Shown: positions 20,501 through 33,675, numbered from the stretch's first letter. The stretch: DNA of 64,000 nucleotides from Ornithodoros turicata (GCF_037126465.1 NC_088201.1:141920376-141984375); one strand, 5' to 3'. Made by a program: numbers and translations. Notes: generated from the sequence alone by a model not told the origin.

Positions 20501-22624
20501 ATGAAGCAGCGACTGCAATTAATCTGTAGAACTGGGCAGAACAGTTGAATGCAGAATTTGTTCAAAGTGTGCTATAGCGTCATACAGATGGGATATGAAT
20601 GAGCTGACGAAACATTTTTCTTGCGTAAGAGCAAATACACCTGTAGGTTCTCAAATTATTTTTTTGTTTTGCTTCCTAGATGGCCTCAACTCACGAACAA
20701 GCTGCAGCACATTACGGTGACAATTTTTTTTTAATTTTTCTTAAAGAAAAATAAACCTTTAGATTTTCAATATGTTGCAGGAGAGGACTAGTTATACAAA
20801 TAAGGGAAGATTTCTTTTAGACGACCTATATGTGAATATACTATCTGAAAAAAAATGTAATTTTTTGCAAGTGCTTGTTATTCTCAAACACATGGTTAAA
20901 CAATGAATATAGATCAGCTTGATATTTTTATGTGAAGCTAATCACAAGCAATCAGTTACAAGCATAAATAATCTGGGGCTCCTTCAAGAATGCTAATGTG
21001 TCAGAAATTTATTTTAAACTTGACTCCAAATGTGTTCCTTTCTCGAGTTCTCACCACGTCACCAGATTTATTCTCGTTCTACATACCCTTTGGGATGGCA
21101 GAGCCGTGGTTCCCCTCTAACACCAGGCAAGGAAAGCGCACAAATGATGCATATGTAGATGTCAGAAGGAAGCTAGTAAGGGACAACTTCATATTTCGGC
21201 ACAGTTTAATGTGCCCCCATTGTTCAAGAAAACAAAATGATGAGTTACATTCGATATATGCATCATCTAAGAAATGCACACATTTTTTTTTCAGTGATAT
21301 TTAACAGAGTCAAGCTACATCTCTGGCTGGTTTTGGCTGGAATAGCCCAGGTTGACAGTTACACAAGCTGATGTATGTCAGCACTGAAAATATAAAGAAA
21401 AAAAGGCAATTTAAAATGCCTCACTCAATTTACTACTTTTCATAGCTTACACCTTGACAGGTGTTTTTTATCCTAAAATGGTTTCATTGCCAAAATCAAC
21501 GAGAATGGCCGTCATCACATTAACAAGTTTCAACTGTATACCAAGTAATAACAAACATGTGCTTACTTTTTCTGCAATCAAGATGTAAATTACATCGTTG
21601 AGTTGCAGGCTTCAGTGAAAAATCACTGCTTGTGATGTCACTGCTGAGTGAGTACGGCACTGCTAGTGACGCAACATGTGATTCCAGTGTCTTTCACCCC
21701 ACCCCACCTTATTTCATGAGCAGTTGGCATCAGAATCAATCAGCTTGCATGATGCACTTATGAAGGGTAATTTCATGTGTGCCAATAAACATACTGCAGT
21801 GCTAATTTACAATGTAGTTTGTGGCTGTGGAGCACACTCATATTCAGTATGCTATGTGAACTAGGGGAGCATTTTCTGGCATAAACATTAGATGAGTGAA
21901 GACCCCCAAAAAATGTAACCACTGTTTACGTGCATTTGACAACCCGCATTTTTATTGCTGAGAGGCTCTCTTCGTAGCAAGAGGGAAAGGGTGCTGGAAA
22001 TGTGGCGCATGTTCATAAGATGTAGAACCAGAGACACAGAAAAAAATTGACAGCATATCATGATCTCAATCATGTCATTGTGTCCGTGTTTCTGTCTCCT
22101 GTTCTGCATTTGTTAATCTTTTTGTGTAGTTGCTGGATTTTAGCCCAACAGCAGAGGTCAGCAAATAGAGCACATCCAGAACATGCAAGGCATACATTTC
22201 CTCATTCTCCGCATTCCTCATTCAAGTAATGTTGAAGAAGTAACCATGCGAAGAAACAATACAACAGTGAAGCTGGCTTCAGTACACTACAACATGTAAC
22301 AATATACATATGCCTCAGTGTTTCCCAAACCGTGTGTCAGGGCCCCCATTGAGGCCACGATAGCCCAAACGGGGCCCAAGAGAAAGCAGATGAAGTGAGG
22401 GCAATATGCCACAAAACCAAGGAAACTATCTCTCTACGACTGCATTATATTGAAGTTGTTTTACAAAAATGCAAGTTCAGTTCAGCACACAATCAGTCGG
22501 GAAACAAGCTAACTCGCAGCAATGCTTTGAATCAAGTGTGCCGCAGTATTCCTCACAGTATCATGACGAGACCGTGGACCTACATCAGACGCTACTTGCA
22601 CGCACTAGTATAACATTCATATTT
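17526..22624. other. about 5 kb without recognised genes
   Basis: This is AT-rich sequence with many short A/T runs and no frame showing a family motif on either strand. The stretch 17750-17900 is rich in AAATAAA and TCAAAATAAA steps, resembling 63350-63530 at the other end of the window. The open frame at 20990-21304 (plus) has CPHC and a few His residues but no recognisable domain. Confidence 0.5.
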
Positions 22625-25250
22625 CTTTATTTATTTCGAGAACCCCAAGGGTCCGGAGGACATTACATGGGGGGTGGGAACTGGAGCGTAAGATACATTT
22701 ACAGCAACTTGATAGAAACAAACAAGCAAGCAGAAAAGAACAACACAATTAGCAGTAAGTAAACAGGAAAATAAAGAAACGACGACAGTACAATCTTATA
22801 TGAAAACAAGTATTAAAGCGTGAAACAGGGAGTTCGTTCACATAAGTACAGATAATTAACAAATATGATAAGGAGGAGGTGAAAAATTTCATAGCAACTG
22901 ACATACAAGCGTGGTGGTCTTGTGGGTGGAGTGAACGGGAGAGGGTGTTACAAAATAGCGTATGGTAGATAATAGTTGCGAGAGGTGATGGGAGGTTGTT
23001 CCATTCGATGGCAGTTGAACAAAAGAATGATCTGGATAATGCATTGGTATTACAATGAAAGCATGTGACCTTATTAGTGTGGTGGATGCGAGGAAAAATG
23101 ACACTCAGGCAGGTGATGGGCGATTGGTGCGGTGGCAAGATGAAAAAGAACCAATGGAAGAGGGCTAACTTGGCAAGACGGCGACGATGTCCGAGTGAGT
23201 CGAGATTAAGGTTTCATTTTAACGCGGTTACAAGGGATCGAATTTGTAGTCGTTGGAAATGAAATGGGCAGCCCGATTCTGGATGGCTTCCAGGGCGTCG
23301 CAGAGATACTTTTGGGGAGGGTCCCAAATAGGTGATGCATATTCCAGCTTGCTTCGTACAAGAGCCGTGAAGGTTCGGAGCTTAAGATGGAGCCCGCCAA
23401 CCTGAGGGTGCGTCTGACAAAGCCTAGGGAGCGAGAAGCGTTAGTTATTATGTGGTTGATGTGCTCGTTCCAAGTTAGGTTGGAGGAAAGGTGGATTCCA
23501 AGATATTTGTAAGAATCTGCTCGGGTTAATGTGATATCACTTAGAGTGTAGGGGAATGGAGGAAGGCAGGAGACCCATCTTCGAGAAAACGACAAAATGC
23601 GACACTGTGCAATGTTCAGAGGCATTTGCCACTCATTGCACCAACGCCGGATTAGTTAAAGGTCGCTTTGTAAGGTTAGTTGGTCAGAAGGAGAGATGAT
23701 TTGCCTGTACACTACACAGTCGTCAGCAAAGAGACAAATCGTGGAAGATATGCCTGAAGGAAGGTCATTTATATAGATAAGGAAAAGGAGAGGGCCGAGG
23801 ACTGAACCCTGAGGGACACCAGAAAGCACAGGTACATCTGGGGATAGGTGGTTGTTGCAAGTAACAAATAACGTACGATTAGACAAGAAATTGAGCTATC
23901 CAATGGACGACATACGGGTCGAGGTTAAGCAGATAGAGTTTGTATAGAAGCTTAGAGTGCGGCACCATATCGAAGGCCTTGCGAAAGTCTAAGAAAGCGG
24001 CGTCAGTCTGATGATTATTGTCCGCGTGGAGAAAGATGTCGTGAACAAAACTGACTACTTGAGTTTCACATGAAAAGAGGTTTCGAAACCCGTGCTGCAA
24101 GTGATAGAAGAAGCATTTTTCTTCAAGGTACTTAACTACGTTGGAGTATGCGTTCGAGAATTTTACATACTAGAGATGTGAGTGAAATGGGGCGGTAGTT
24201 ATTAACGATGTGGCAGCTGCCTGATTTGTGAATAGGGACAATCTTCGCCATCTTCCAGTCCTGCGGTATGGCAGAATCTTGGAGTGACTGAGTAAATATG
24301 CAACATAGAATCTTGCTGGAAATAGATCTCGTGTTGTATAGAACCTTCGGGTTAATAGAGTCCGGACCAGCACTCGACGACAGCTTAAGTGACTCAATGA
24401 TTTTACAAATACCATGAGTGCTGATATGAATGAGGACCATAGGTGACAAGGCGATTACTGATAATGGAGTTTGGGTGTACCTGTTATTGGTGTTGAAAAC
24501 GGATGAAAACAAGGAAGCGAAAGCGTTGGCGCAGTCGCTGTCGGCGGGTGTCAGTTAGACTGATACGGTGGGATTTTGGTGGAGATAAGATTTTCCAAAA
24601 TTGTTTTGGTTTATTCGTCAAGAGAGACGGGAGGTCGATGGTAAAGAACTTATGTTTCACTTCCTTGATCGAGCACCTGTATTCCCGTTCACAGTAGTGA
24701 AATTTAGCCCATGATACGTTGTCGCCAAGACGCTTTGCTCTCCTGAATGGTTTATTGAATCTTGCTCTTGGTTAGCAAGATTTTAAGACTTTTCGTGAAC
24801 CAAGGATTGTGATCATAAGATTTCACTCTTATCTTTGGAACATTGTACTCGGTAAGGTAGTTTATGTTGTTACGAAAGAGGGACCAGTTATCCTCAATGG
24901 AGTGAGGCAAGGTGCCATGAAATGAATTTTCATACAGAGCTTCAAGACCCTCGTTGATGGCTTGGAATTTAGCTCGAGCATAGTCGTATATGGTTTTATC
25001 GTTGAATTTATGAACATTTGGACTACTTGAAGAGATATCTTAGAAAATGGTCACTGAGACCATCAGTGACATGCAAAGAAGTGATGTGCTCAGGATGGGA
25101 GGTTAAAACCAAGTCAAGGGTTGACTGCGTGGCATGAGTTATTCGGGTAGGATGTGGAACGGCATGCGATAGATTAAATGTAAGGCATAAATCCACAAAC
25201 AGTGTCTCTTGTGAACTCCGGGAAAGATTGCCGTGGAGCAAGTCAAAATT
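22625..25250 (-). mobile_element. 5'-truncated LINE (CR1/jockey-like non-LTR retrotransposon)
   Basis: Minus-strand fragments follow the order expected of a LINE ORF2: the end of an endonuclease (25241-25023), the RT domain (24512-23640) and the C-terminal part (23625-22750). A 3' end with AATAAATAAAGAAA lies near 22625-22645. The 5' side stops within the endonuclease, as in normal 5' truncation. No target duplication could be fixed. Confidence 0.85.
22749..25241 (-). pseudogene. LINE ORF2 remnant (endonuclease end, reverse transcriptase)
   Basis: Recognisable pieces include an endonuclease end (LDLVLTSHPEH, then GLSDHF), the RT finger (GPDSINPKVL, WKMAKIVPIHK, NYRPISLTS), QHGFRNLFSCETQ, LDFRKAFDMVPH, SGVPQGSVLGPLLFLIYINDLP and the catalytic FADD. 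Each piece is in a different frame and separated by stops, and the linker 24520-25020 has no open frame, so the gene is dead. The normal product nicks target DNA and reverse-transcribes its RNA there. Confidence 0.9.
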
Positions 25251-25923
25251 TATTGACCGTATATGTATCAGCGTATATTGAAGGTGTATATTACTGAATA
25301 TGTATCAGGGCAGATTTCAAGCTTCCTGAGCGCGCACAGACGGTGATCTCAGTTGTCTCGCGACGTAACAGACGGAGAAAGACACCGGCTGACACACACA
25401 GACATCCCGAAGGCTATGCCCATCTTTGTTGATGCACCCACGAATCCACAGGAAGACTGCCGAAGCTCTCCCACTCGTATTAAGTACCTGTAGCTTGAAC
25501 TACAAACAGTTTAGTGCACACTCCACGAAACGAGAACAGCTGATTGCTGCTTTCATGGGCGCGGCCATGCGAGCGGCCATGCGAGCCGAGAAGGACCGTT
25601 CAACAGAGGAGCAATTTTAGGTAAGTTCGAACGTGGCGCCAGTCGTCGGTGCAACAATTTCCAGAGTGAACCGAGTTCGATCAGCTCAGATAACGCTTTT
25701 TTTATTCTTTTTCTTTCTAGTAATATTTATCATTCTTTTTGATTCATTTCCAATTCTAATTCCAATTCCAGCTCAACTGCTCAGCGCGCTGACACTAGTG
25801 CAACGTAGAGTCAATAAATCTTTCGCTTCCTCGCTCCCCTAAGGAGAAGAGTACTTGAAGTATATTCCTGTTGTGTGATTCCTTTTTTCCCTCTCTGCGT
25901 TCCAGAAACATACGGTTTCTGAG
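25251..25923. other. no gene recognised; strong splice-like signals
   Basis: An AG|GTAAGT donor at about 25619-25626 and a long pyrimidine tract ending TTCCAG at about 25905 would define an intron of roughly 285 bp. The upstream frame (25426-25617) ends in a stop at the donor and has no motif. Confidence 0.3.
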
Positions 25924-26105
25924 CAGTGTTGTACCCGTTACCGAAATATGGTATCGCGATACCGATACTCGTTACTTGAGTAAAAAGTATCGAAATACCG
26001 ATAACGATACTTCTTTTTTAAAGTAACGAATACCGCTACCGTTACTAAAAAAAGTAACGCGATACTTTGCCCGATACTTTTCCCGATACTGTATCGCTTA
26101 CGTAA
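25924..26105. repeat. hAT-like transposon end rich in GTATCGATACC-type repeats
   Basis: The segment begins CAGTGTTGTACCCG and continues with many GATACCG and AGTATCG steps in both orientations. The CAGTG start and the subterminal short repeats fit hAT elements. No opposite end (CAACACTG) was seen nearby, so it is taken as a truncated end next to the BEL remnant. Confidence 0.45.
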
Positions 26106-26199
26106 ACAGTTTTGCAGTAAAAAGACAGCAGACTTTTATCAATAGCTCGTTCTGGAACTCGTCTTCTGCCATCCTTTCAGGCCGTGGTCTCTCCGGCAG

Positions 26200-28640
26200 T
26201 TGGCAGAGACCAGTATGACAATTACGTTAGTGTCAGGCCCACACACCCTGGAGTCCGATTACCAAGGAATCCTATCCGAAGTTAACAATACCACAGTATA
26301 TGTGAGCGTGACTCAGTGCGACACGGCAGCTAAGCAGTGGAATCCAGAGCGTACTGTCAATGACTTGACGCTCAATGGCGAAGCAGCGTCGGCCATTTCC
26401 GGATTGCACCCAACGGAAAGATGCTCCAGAGACGCCCTTGAAATTCTCAAAGGTCGGCTTGGAAATGAGTGTTTGCAAATAGAGGACCACATGACCAGAC
26501 CGATGAACTTGCAGCCTATGAGATCACAGCAAGATACCAGAGGCCTCAGGAAGCTTCGCGACGAGCTGGCAGCGCATGTCAGAGCGTTGACAACACTCGG
26601 GGTACCTGATGAGTCTTTTTCATCTATGCTGTACTCCCTCATGCATCGACTTCTACCTCAAGCGCTAGTTATCGATTTCAACAGAAAAGAGCTTGAAGCG
26701 GAGGATGAAGCTACAATAAGGAACAGAAATGACCGAGGAGACGGCAGAACGTTCTCAGGGATTTCGGGAACGCAACACGTAACAAAGGTGAAGAACTTCA
26801 TGAAGTTTCTGAGAGTAGAAGCTCAGTGCTGAGAAAGATTGCTCGTTGCCCATGGTACAGCTGCAGCAACATCACAGTCATTTCAGAAGAACGGGGACAA
26901 GAGAAAGCATACAAGGAAGCCAAAAAGACCGTCCTCAGCGTCTGCGCTGATTCACACGACAGTGTGTCGAAAATGTGTCTAAGAGACCTCTCAAAATTTC
27001 CTGAGAGGTCTGGTAGGACCTTTCAGGCAGCACAGAGGAGTCTGAGAGGACATTTTAGAGAAAATCTGGAAGACGTTGTAGAATCATTCATGTAGCCCTG
27101 AGGGGTTTGGGGGACCTCTCAGCAGACAGCTTTGCGACAGTGCATCGTGCAACACCTCCCAGAGCAAGTTGCTACATGTTTTCCGCGCCGCGGGACATGC
27201 TACCTCGTCCGCTTTGGAAAAGACTTCGCAAGATTTCGTATGTTTGTGCATTATTCCTAAAAGGAACACGTGCCGTGATAATCTTGTACTGCCGTTCCCC
27301 CTTGAAGCTATTGTTCTTGCAATCCGTGCATTATTGCACTGCACGTAAGTGAAAGCGTTTCGGCCAGTCGCCATAGCGGTTGAATCAGTTTGTTTTGAAA
27401 CGTTGAAGTGTGAGGACGTCGGCCGCGGATCTCAAGTAATTTGCGTTTTGTCTTCGGGACTCTAACTGTTTTTTAGGTATGTAGACGATGTGTCAAATAT
27501 GCTTTTGTGAGTGACAGGTATTCCTGTTCACTTTACGTTTTTACCACTGTTCGCAGGCACGCATTATGAGCGCCGATGGGAAGATTACCAACCACGTTAC
27601 GTTACCAACGGCGCTTTGTGCCAAACGGTAGGTTATATATTTCGATGCCTACACAGTGACTTTCACTGACATTTTGAAATTGTATTTCTTACAGATGAAT
27701 CTCGTACAAAGCGACAGGTGGTGAGAACCCAATCTCGCCAGTTAGTTGGCGTTTTACGCAAGCAAGGGAAACTAGACACTGCATCGCGAGTCCCCAAGTC
27801 CCCAAGTATACGTAAAACAGACGAACTTGATCACCGAGAAGCAGAGTTCCTCAAGAATATTTTTCATCGCCGCTGTACGGATATTGCGAATATGTGTCCC
27901 ACGAGTTCACGCTTTGTGGAATACGACAGTGTGTGTTGATGATGACTGTGTGCTTTCGTAGTATGTAAGTGCTAAATCTAGTTTCTGTTGCTGCTATTTA
28001 CCGTTTCGTGTAGTTTCTTGCGAGCGATCCTTCAACAAATATTAGATATTCACAATCCTGCAAGACATTTGAGACAACTGTTAGATAATCTGATAGCAGT
28101 GTGCATGCCTTGAGTGTATCTGTACAATCGAAGGAACTCAATATATGTGTAGTTTTGTGACATGTGCTTGTCTGTATATATCACTGGTGTATCATAGCAC
28201 TGTATGATTGTACCGCTCCGATGACAGGTGCAGCGTAGACTGCGAAATTGAACATTGATGTTCCGATGTCAGATCTGGGCATTAGCTTTGGAGAGGTCCT
28301 GAGAGGTCCACCAGCCTGAGAGGCCCTCTCAGGCTGAGAGGACCTCTCAGTCCCATAACACATTAAACCTGAGGAGTCTTTTCACTGGGGAGTCATCGGA
28401 ATGCTTTTTCTGCAAGGCACGGGAACATTCGACTAAAGACTGCACTGCAGACATTCCGATGGACGAAAAATTACGGAAACTGACAGAAACTGGTAGATGC
28501 TTCAGATGTACAGGAGCAAACCATATCTCGAAGAGATGTTGGCGGAAACTACAGTGCACGAAGTGCCAAGAGAGACGCGCTTCGTCGGTATGCAACCCAA
28601 AAGCTGACAAGTTGTCCACTCAGGACAAAAAAACTCAGAC
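26200..28640 (+). pseudogene. gag: BEL/Pao Gag, interrupted
   Basis: 26200-26830 encodes the BEL/Pao Gag pattern (AISGLHPTERCSRDALEILKGRLG). After 26830 a shifted frame carries a basic region (KRKHTRKPKRP) to about 26970. Foreign sequence then intervenes, and Gag resumes near 28363 with zinc knuckles (CFFCKAREHSTKDC, then CFRCTGANHISKRC). The start is uncertain: the frame is open upstream of the first ATG at 26215 but no 5' region is preserved. Confidence 0.8.
26970..28355. mobile_element. insertion in BEL Gag with GAGAGGTC-type subterminal repeats
   Basis: At both edges the sequence is made of CTGAGAGG, GAGAGGTCC and GAGAGGACC units in both orientations (26978-27060 and 28285-28350). These units are absent from the middle. 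The middle contains splice-like signals (GCAG at about 27554-27557, a donor GTAGGT near 27628, and TTACAG near 27690-27695) and a 74-residue frame to 27939, but the pieces do not join in one frame. It resembles the 16.3-kb element in layout: short palindromic arrays around a gene-like centre. Edges are approximate and no target duplication was identified. Confidence 0.5.
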
Positions 28641-28656
28641 AGTTCTATGCAAATGA

Positions 28657-31600
28657 ATGCAAATGCAAGTGATGCAAATAGGGTTAGTAGAAGAGACACT
28701 GGATTCCGTGACGGTGCTGCAGAGATCCGTTGCCTGGTGCAAAGGAGAATTGGGCAAGGCTAAGTGCAAGGTTATGTTCGACACAGGGAGCCAACTATCC
28801 TTTGTGACCGAAGAAGTCTCAAAGAAACTGAGATGCAGAACTGTGGGCATAGAGAAATTGAGGGTCGGTGTGTTCGGAGGACAAGGAGCGGAAAGGCCTT
28901 TTCGACGTGTTTATCTGAAGCTACAGAGTATGAGCTGACAAAGAGTACAAGATAGAGGTACTTGTGACAGACGTGATCAGTACACAAAGGACACCAAAGC
29001 CAGGACCAGAAATCATAGGCAGCACGACAGAGAAGAACCTTTCCGTTGAACATCTACTTTGCACACAGAATAGACAGCAAGTACAAATTCTGGTAGGGGC
29101 AGATCACTACTGGGATCTGGTCGCAGGGAGGGTCGTGAAGCTGAGGAGTTGTTTACGAGCTGTAGAAACCCGTCTTGGATGGATGGTGTACTGAACCAGA
29201 GCTGAAAGTGGTAACAGCTAGCATTGTAACCAGGCGTTGGTATTCAGACTCTCAGTCGACGACGTGGAAAGAAGTTCATCGCTCGGACAGTTCTGGGATC
29301 CCGAAGCCATTGGAATAGCCGCTGAAAAGGACAGCGATGCGGAGGACTCGGTTCTACAACTTCTTAGGGAGACGGTAGAACAGAAAGATGGACGATATGA
29401 AGCGTCAGACGACGAGCAATCTGGGAAACAAACACGAAGTTGCTCTGACGAGGCTTGGTCAATTGACAAAGAGGCTTACCAGAAACGAAGAGATGATGAG
29501 GAGATACGATCAAGCAATAAGAATGTACAGCGTCATGGCTGAAAAGGTGTCGTTGACGGATGGTCAAAATGTTTAGTACATGCCAGATCAAGTCGTCTGC
29601 AGGGAGTCTAGCAGCACAACCAAACTGAGAGTGGTGTTCGACTGTTCATAAAGCTATGGCAATGCGAAGTCACTGAATCAGTGTCTAGAATATAGACCAA
29701 ATTTGCACACTGACGTAGTCGAGTTGCTGGTGAATTTCAGACTCAATAAGATTGCATTGGTAGCAGACGTAGATGAAGCAAACAAGATCGCAAAAGAAGC
29801 GGAGATTCTAAGCCGGGCGCACATGAAACTACACAAGTGGGTATCGAACGACATTGACGTACGGAAGTTCTTGCGAGCCGACTTGGGAGAAAGAAATTGA
29901 GGAGATACGAAAGAGACGCAGAAAGTCCTAGGACTGTCATGGGCATCAGAATATGACATCTTAATGTTTTCTAAAAAACGATCTGTGGAGTCTACGGCAA
30001 GCCCGGAGTGAGACAAAGCGATCGGTCATACAAATGACAGCACGTGCCTACGATCCCCTAGGGATGCTGACCCCGTTTACCGTTCAAGGAGGAGCTATTT
30101 TCCAACAACTATGGAAGATGGACGTTGGATGGGGCACTCCGCTGCCCTCGAGTACACAACTGAGGTGGAACCAGTGGTGTTACGAGCTACAGTACCTGGA
30201 AGATCGAGATACTATGGAGCCAACCAAGAGACAAAGGTCGTGCATAGTGAAATGCACATATTTTGCGACCCTAGTCCCACGGCGTATGGGGCAGTTGCGT
30301 ATACCAGTTATGGAGAACTCGTTACGTGACGTGAGAAAAGTGCAGTATTCTTGATGGCCAAAGCTAGGCTTGCGCCTTTGAAAGAACTAACGATTCCTCG
30401 TCTGGAATTGGTGGCATGCCTAGCAGGAGCAAGACTCGCGTCTTACTTGACGAAGAAACTTGAAGTCAGTACATGTCGACTTCACTTTTGGACAGACTCA
30501 AAGATTGCTCTTTGCTGGATACGCGGAGACGTTCAGCATTGGAAACAGTTTGTTCATAACAAATCCTGCCGATATGTTAACAAGAGGCATCCCGGCGAGG
30601 AAACTTATGAACGCTGATCTGTGGTGGAGAGGACCACGTTGGATTCTAAGCAGCGAACAAAGCTGGACTGTGTGGACTACAGAGGTCGAAGACTTTGAGA
30701 AAGAAGAGTTGGAGGAAAAGGCATTAGTAGTCACGTTACAAGTACACCCAGTAACAGTTTGTGATGTGGAGGACGTGGAAAAATACAGTTCAGCAAAGAA
30801 GCTACATCATGTGGTAGTCTGGATCCTGCGCTTCGTGGGTAAACGTCAGAAAGCAACTCAGGAACGTGGATCTCTCACAGCAAAGGAGCTCCAACGAGCA
30901 GAAGACTATTGTACAAAGGTTGTGCAACGAAGGGCATTTGCAGAAGAAATTTTTGCGATTCAAAGCGGGAAGCCGCTGCTGCAAAGTCAACTCTTAAAGG
31001 AAACAGGCTCTTTTTCGATGACTCAGGACTACTTAGGTTAAGAGGACGTGTACAGGAAAGAGGCAAGCAAGGAAAGAGCACACAGAGGCATCCCGCAGTT
31101 CTGCCAAAGAAAAACCACTATTTCGAAATTCTCATGGAATGCGGGACACACTCGAACACTTACGTGAAAGATATTGGGTAGTGAAAGGCACACTGACAGT
31201 GAAGAAGATTCTAAGGCGATGCGTGGTATGCCAGCGATTTAACGCTAGTAGTTCCCAGCAAGAAGCAGCTCGACTGCCGTCACCTAGAGTAACGAAATCT
31301 GAACTTTTCGACGTGGTTGGTGTAGATTTTGCAGGACCACTTGTGGTGAAGATGTAAAGGTCAACGAAGCAAATGTACTTCTACTGGAGAATTCAATGGC
31401 GTTACAATGCTCCATACGCTCCCTGGTGGGGCGGGTTTTATGAGATATTGATAAGGTCGGTGAAGGCACTGAAGAAGACTATCGGCGGAAAGTGTTTGAA
31501 CGAAGTGTTACTCAACACTATCGTCACGGAAACAGAAGCAGTCCTCAATTCACGGCCGATCACCTTCGTGTATGAAAACGAAAGCGTACAGCCGTTGTCC

Positions 31601-31976
31601 CTCGGTGAGTGTCTTGCAGGAAAGAGACTCGTGACCTTCCCGGACTGCACTACAGAAAGTTTGCCAGAAAGCACAGCCACTAATTTGCGAAGGTTTTGGC
31701 AGCAACGGACGTCAAGTTTAAAATCCTTTTGGGAACGATGGTACAAGGAGTACCTTACGGAGTTGAGAAACTTTTCCACCAAATCACGGGGACGACAACT
31801 TCACGTGGATGATATAGTAATAATCGGAAAAGAACAGAGTCCGGGACAGCGCTGGCCAACAGGACGTATCGTCTGAAGTTTTCCAGGAAGTGGCGGAAGA
31901 GCGCGGGTATTCGAGGTTCAGCTGCCCAACAAATCCACGCTCGTGCGCCCGGAAAAATTACTGTATAGGCTTGAAG
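28657..31976 (+). pseudogene. pol: BEL/Pao Pol with internal deletions
   Basis: Pieces in order: aspartic protease (MFDTGSQLSFV), the Pao-specific GADHYWDLVAGRV and AVETRLGWM, the RT start (KLRVVFDCS), and then a jump near 29765 from LVADV straight to DEANKIAKEAE, so the catalytic RT core is missing. RNase H follows (PLKELTIPRLELVACLAGARL, FWTDSKIALCWI), then NPADMLTRGI, the integrase zinc region (RCVVCQRFN), VGVDFAGPL, a second gap, and APYAPWWGGFYEILIRSVK to the C-terminus near 31976. Several frameshifts and stops are present. It cannot make a working polymerase. Confidence 0.87.
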
Positions 31977-32045
31977 TTTGAAGACCTTCTCAGGTTTTAA
32001 GTCTACAGTTCGGAGTGACGAAATTGGTTTCTTCGGGGGGGAGTC

Positions 32046-32195
32046 TGAAGGGAAGGGAAGAGTACGTGGGCTCCGGCCCGAGGAAGAAGAAGGAAGATAT
32101 GCGCGAAGGCGCGAGGGAACCTTTTTTGTTTGTTGTTTTGACTGCTACCTGTAAGCATTGAATAAAGTCGCGGTGTTCGTTAATGCAATTTGGGA
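32046..32195 (+). repeat. 3' LTR of the BEL/Pao remnant (end uncertain)
   Basis: It starts TGAAGGG directly after the polypurine tract and includes AATAAA at 32161. The right edge was not fixed because there is no second LTR to compare. Confidence 0.5.
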
Positions 32196-33355
32196 GTCAT
32201 CCTATTTTAAGGCCTGGGCTTCAAAAGAACTACATATGGGGAGCTGTGCGGGCCTCGCCAGTCCTCCTCAGGTGCCCGAGGATACGGCTGTAGAATATAT
32301 ACCACTGTGCCAATCTACAACGTTGCAAGCTCATTGGTCCAGACTCTGCGCGCGCGCCGATTGGTCGACAATGTTTTGAAATCGCATTTTGTACGCGCGC
32401 ATGTGTGTGCAGTGCCCCGGCGGCCGTTTCAGCATAGTTTCGAAATAAGACGTCTCGGTCGGCAAGGCGTGCTCTTGTGTTCCGTGTTTTGGTGGTGTCA
32501 ACCGACTGAACCAACGCCTGCTTTAACTAGATGCCTGTCGAGGCGAGCGCGCCATCTGCCACCTGTTTCCGCAGTTGTCCGCGGTATGGCGCAGCCTTCT
32601 GCACCGACAATGTGGTTCTATGTGGAACCGCGGAAGAAGCGCAGTTTTTTTGGGTTTTCTGTGGTTTCTTTTTTATAATTTGAGCTGTGATCGATACAGT
32701 AGCCAGATTGACCCCGTAGGACAAAATTCTGACTTCAATACCTGAACACGGAGCAGTAATAAGAGGAGAGCACAGATGAAGCGACGCTCCGCACGGCCGC
32801 AATTTGTCAACAATTTGATATAAAAAGTTTGTTTGTACCTGGAGTTCTCGTATCTTTATTTGCAGTTATCACAGGAACAGGGCTGCGCAGTGTTCCATGG
32901 ACGATTTTGTCATCTGATCTTGTTGATGCGTGTAGCGGCCGCGGATAACGAGGAAGTGCACCAACGACTCGGGCCGAGCCATGGCCTGGGGCGACGCGCC
33001 GAGAAGCTTCGCACAGCTGCAACATCAGCATCGGAGCAGGACCTCCGCAATTCATCTGAACCTGGCTCTCGAGAGCATTCCATCACCATCGGTCGGCACT
33101 CGTGCGGAGGGATACCGTCGTTTCCACATGCACATTCAGTTTTCATGAAGGCGGCGCCATCCCAGTCAAATCATCGGTCTTGCTGGCGCAGCTGGCGTAT
33201 TTAGAGCTTCAAAACTTTGCGGGAGAGCGGTTTTCTGTTAAAATATTTTGCCACGGCGTTTCTGTCAGTAATGTCCAGCGCATGGTTCGAAAGCAGTGGT
33301 TTCATGAATTTCCTGCAGATAAGTTCTAACAAAACTGTGCCCATCGTCATCATCA
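32196..33355. other. no gene recognised
   Basis: Short overlapping frames on both strands carry no motif. Near 33343-33400 a CAT trinucleotide run leads into TTTGGGGGTTTACGTCGCGA, which may be the tail of a short interspersed repeat. Confidence 0.45.
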
Positions 33356-33675
33356 TCATAATATTTGGGGGTTTACGTCGCGAGACAACCGAGATCCCAT
33401 CATCATCGATTGTAAACCGAAGTGTGGCAGTACGCTTGAGTATCGGGATGCTGTTTTTGACACACGTCTCGAGGGGCCTCGCGCAGTATGAGAGAGAATA
33501 ACGTCCACAAATTTCTTGAGGGCATGGAGGACCCTTATCAGTTCTGGAGTTGGGTTGGACAGCCCTCCTCTGTTTTGATGCTTGATCATGCCGTCCAAAA
33601 CAGAATTTCCCTTCGCTTTCAGAACTAGATTAACACAGTTCTCACATGGGATCTTCTCGGTCACCACACGAGATG
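33356..33675 (-). pseudogene. C-terminal part of a P/THAP9-like transposase
   Basis: On the minus strand the frame crossing the mariner target reads GGYTSRVVTEK, then C-x2-C, then GMIKHQNRGGLSNPTPELI, the cysteine pair and GGL region seen near the C-terminus of P-element/THAP9-like transposases. It joins without frame loss to the upstream part at 35862 if the mariner and one TA are left out. The last residues before 33356 run into simple repeat. Confidence 0.65.

Larger units (their letters stand above)
26200..32195 (+). mobile_element. decayed BEL/Pao LTR retrotransposon
   Basis: A BEL/Pao gene order is readable on the plus strand from Gag to the end of integrase. It is followed by a polypurine tract (TTCGGGGGGGAG, about 32032-32043) and a 3' LTR starting TGAAGGG at 32046, with AATAAA at 32161-32166. 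No 5' LTR or primer-binding site was found. The coding part has frameshifts and internal deletions, and another element interrupts Gag. Confidence 0.85.

Noticed and set aside
25840..26199. 5' LTR of the BEL element
   Set aside because: Only short chance matches to the 3' LTR (such as GAAGAGTAC) were seen; no TGAAGGG start or primer-binding site.
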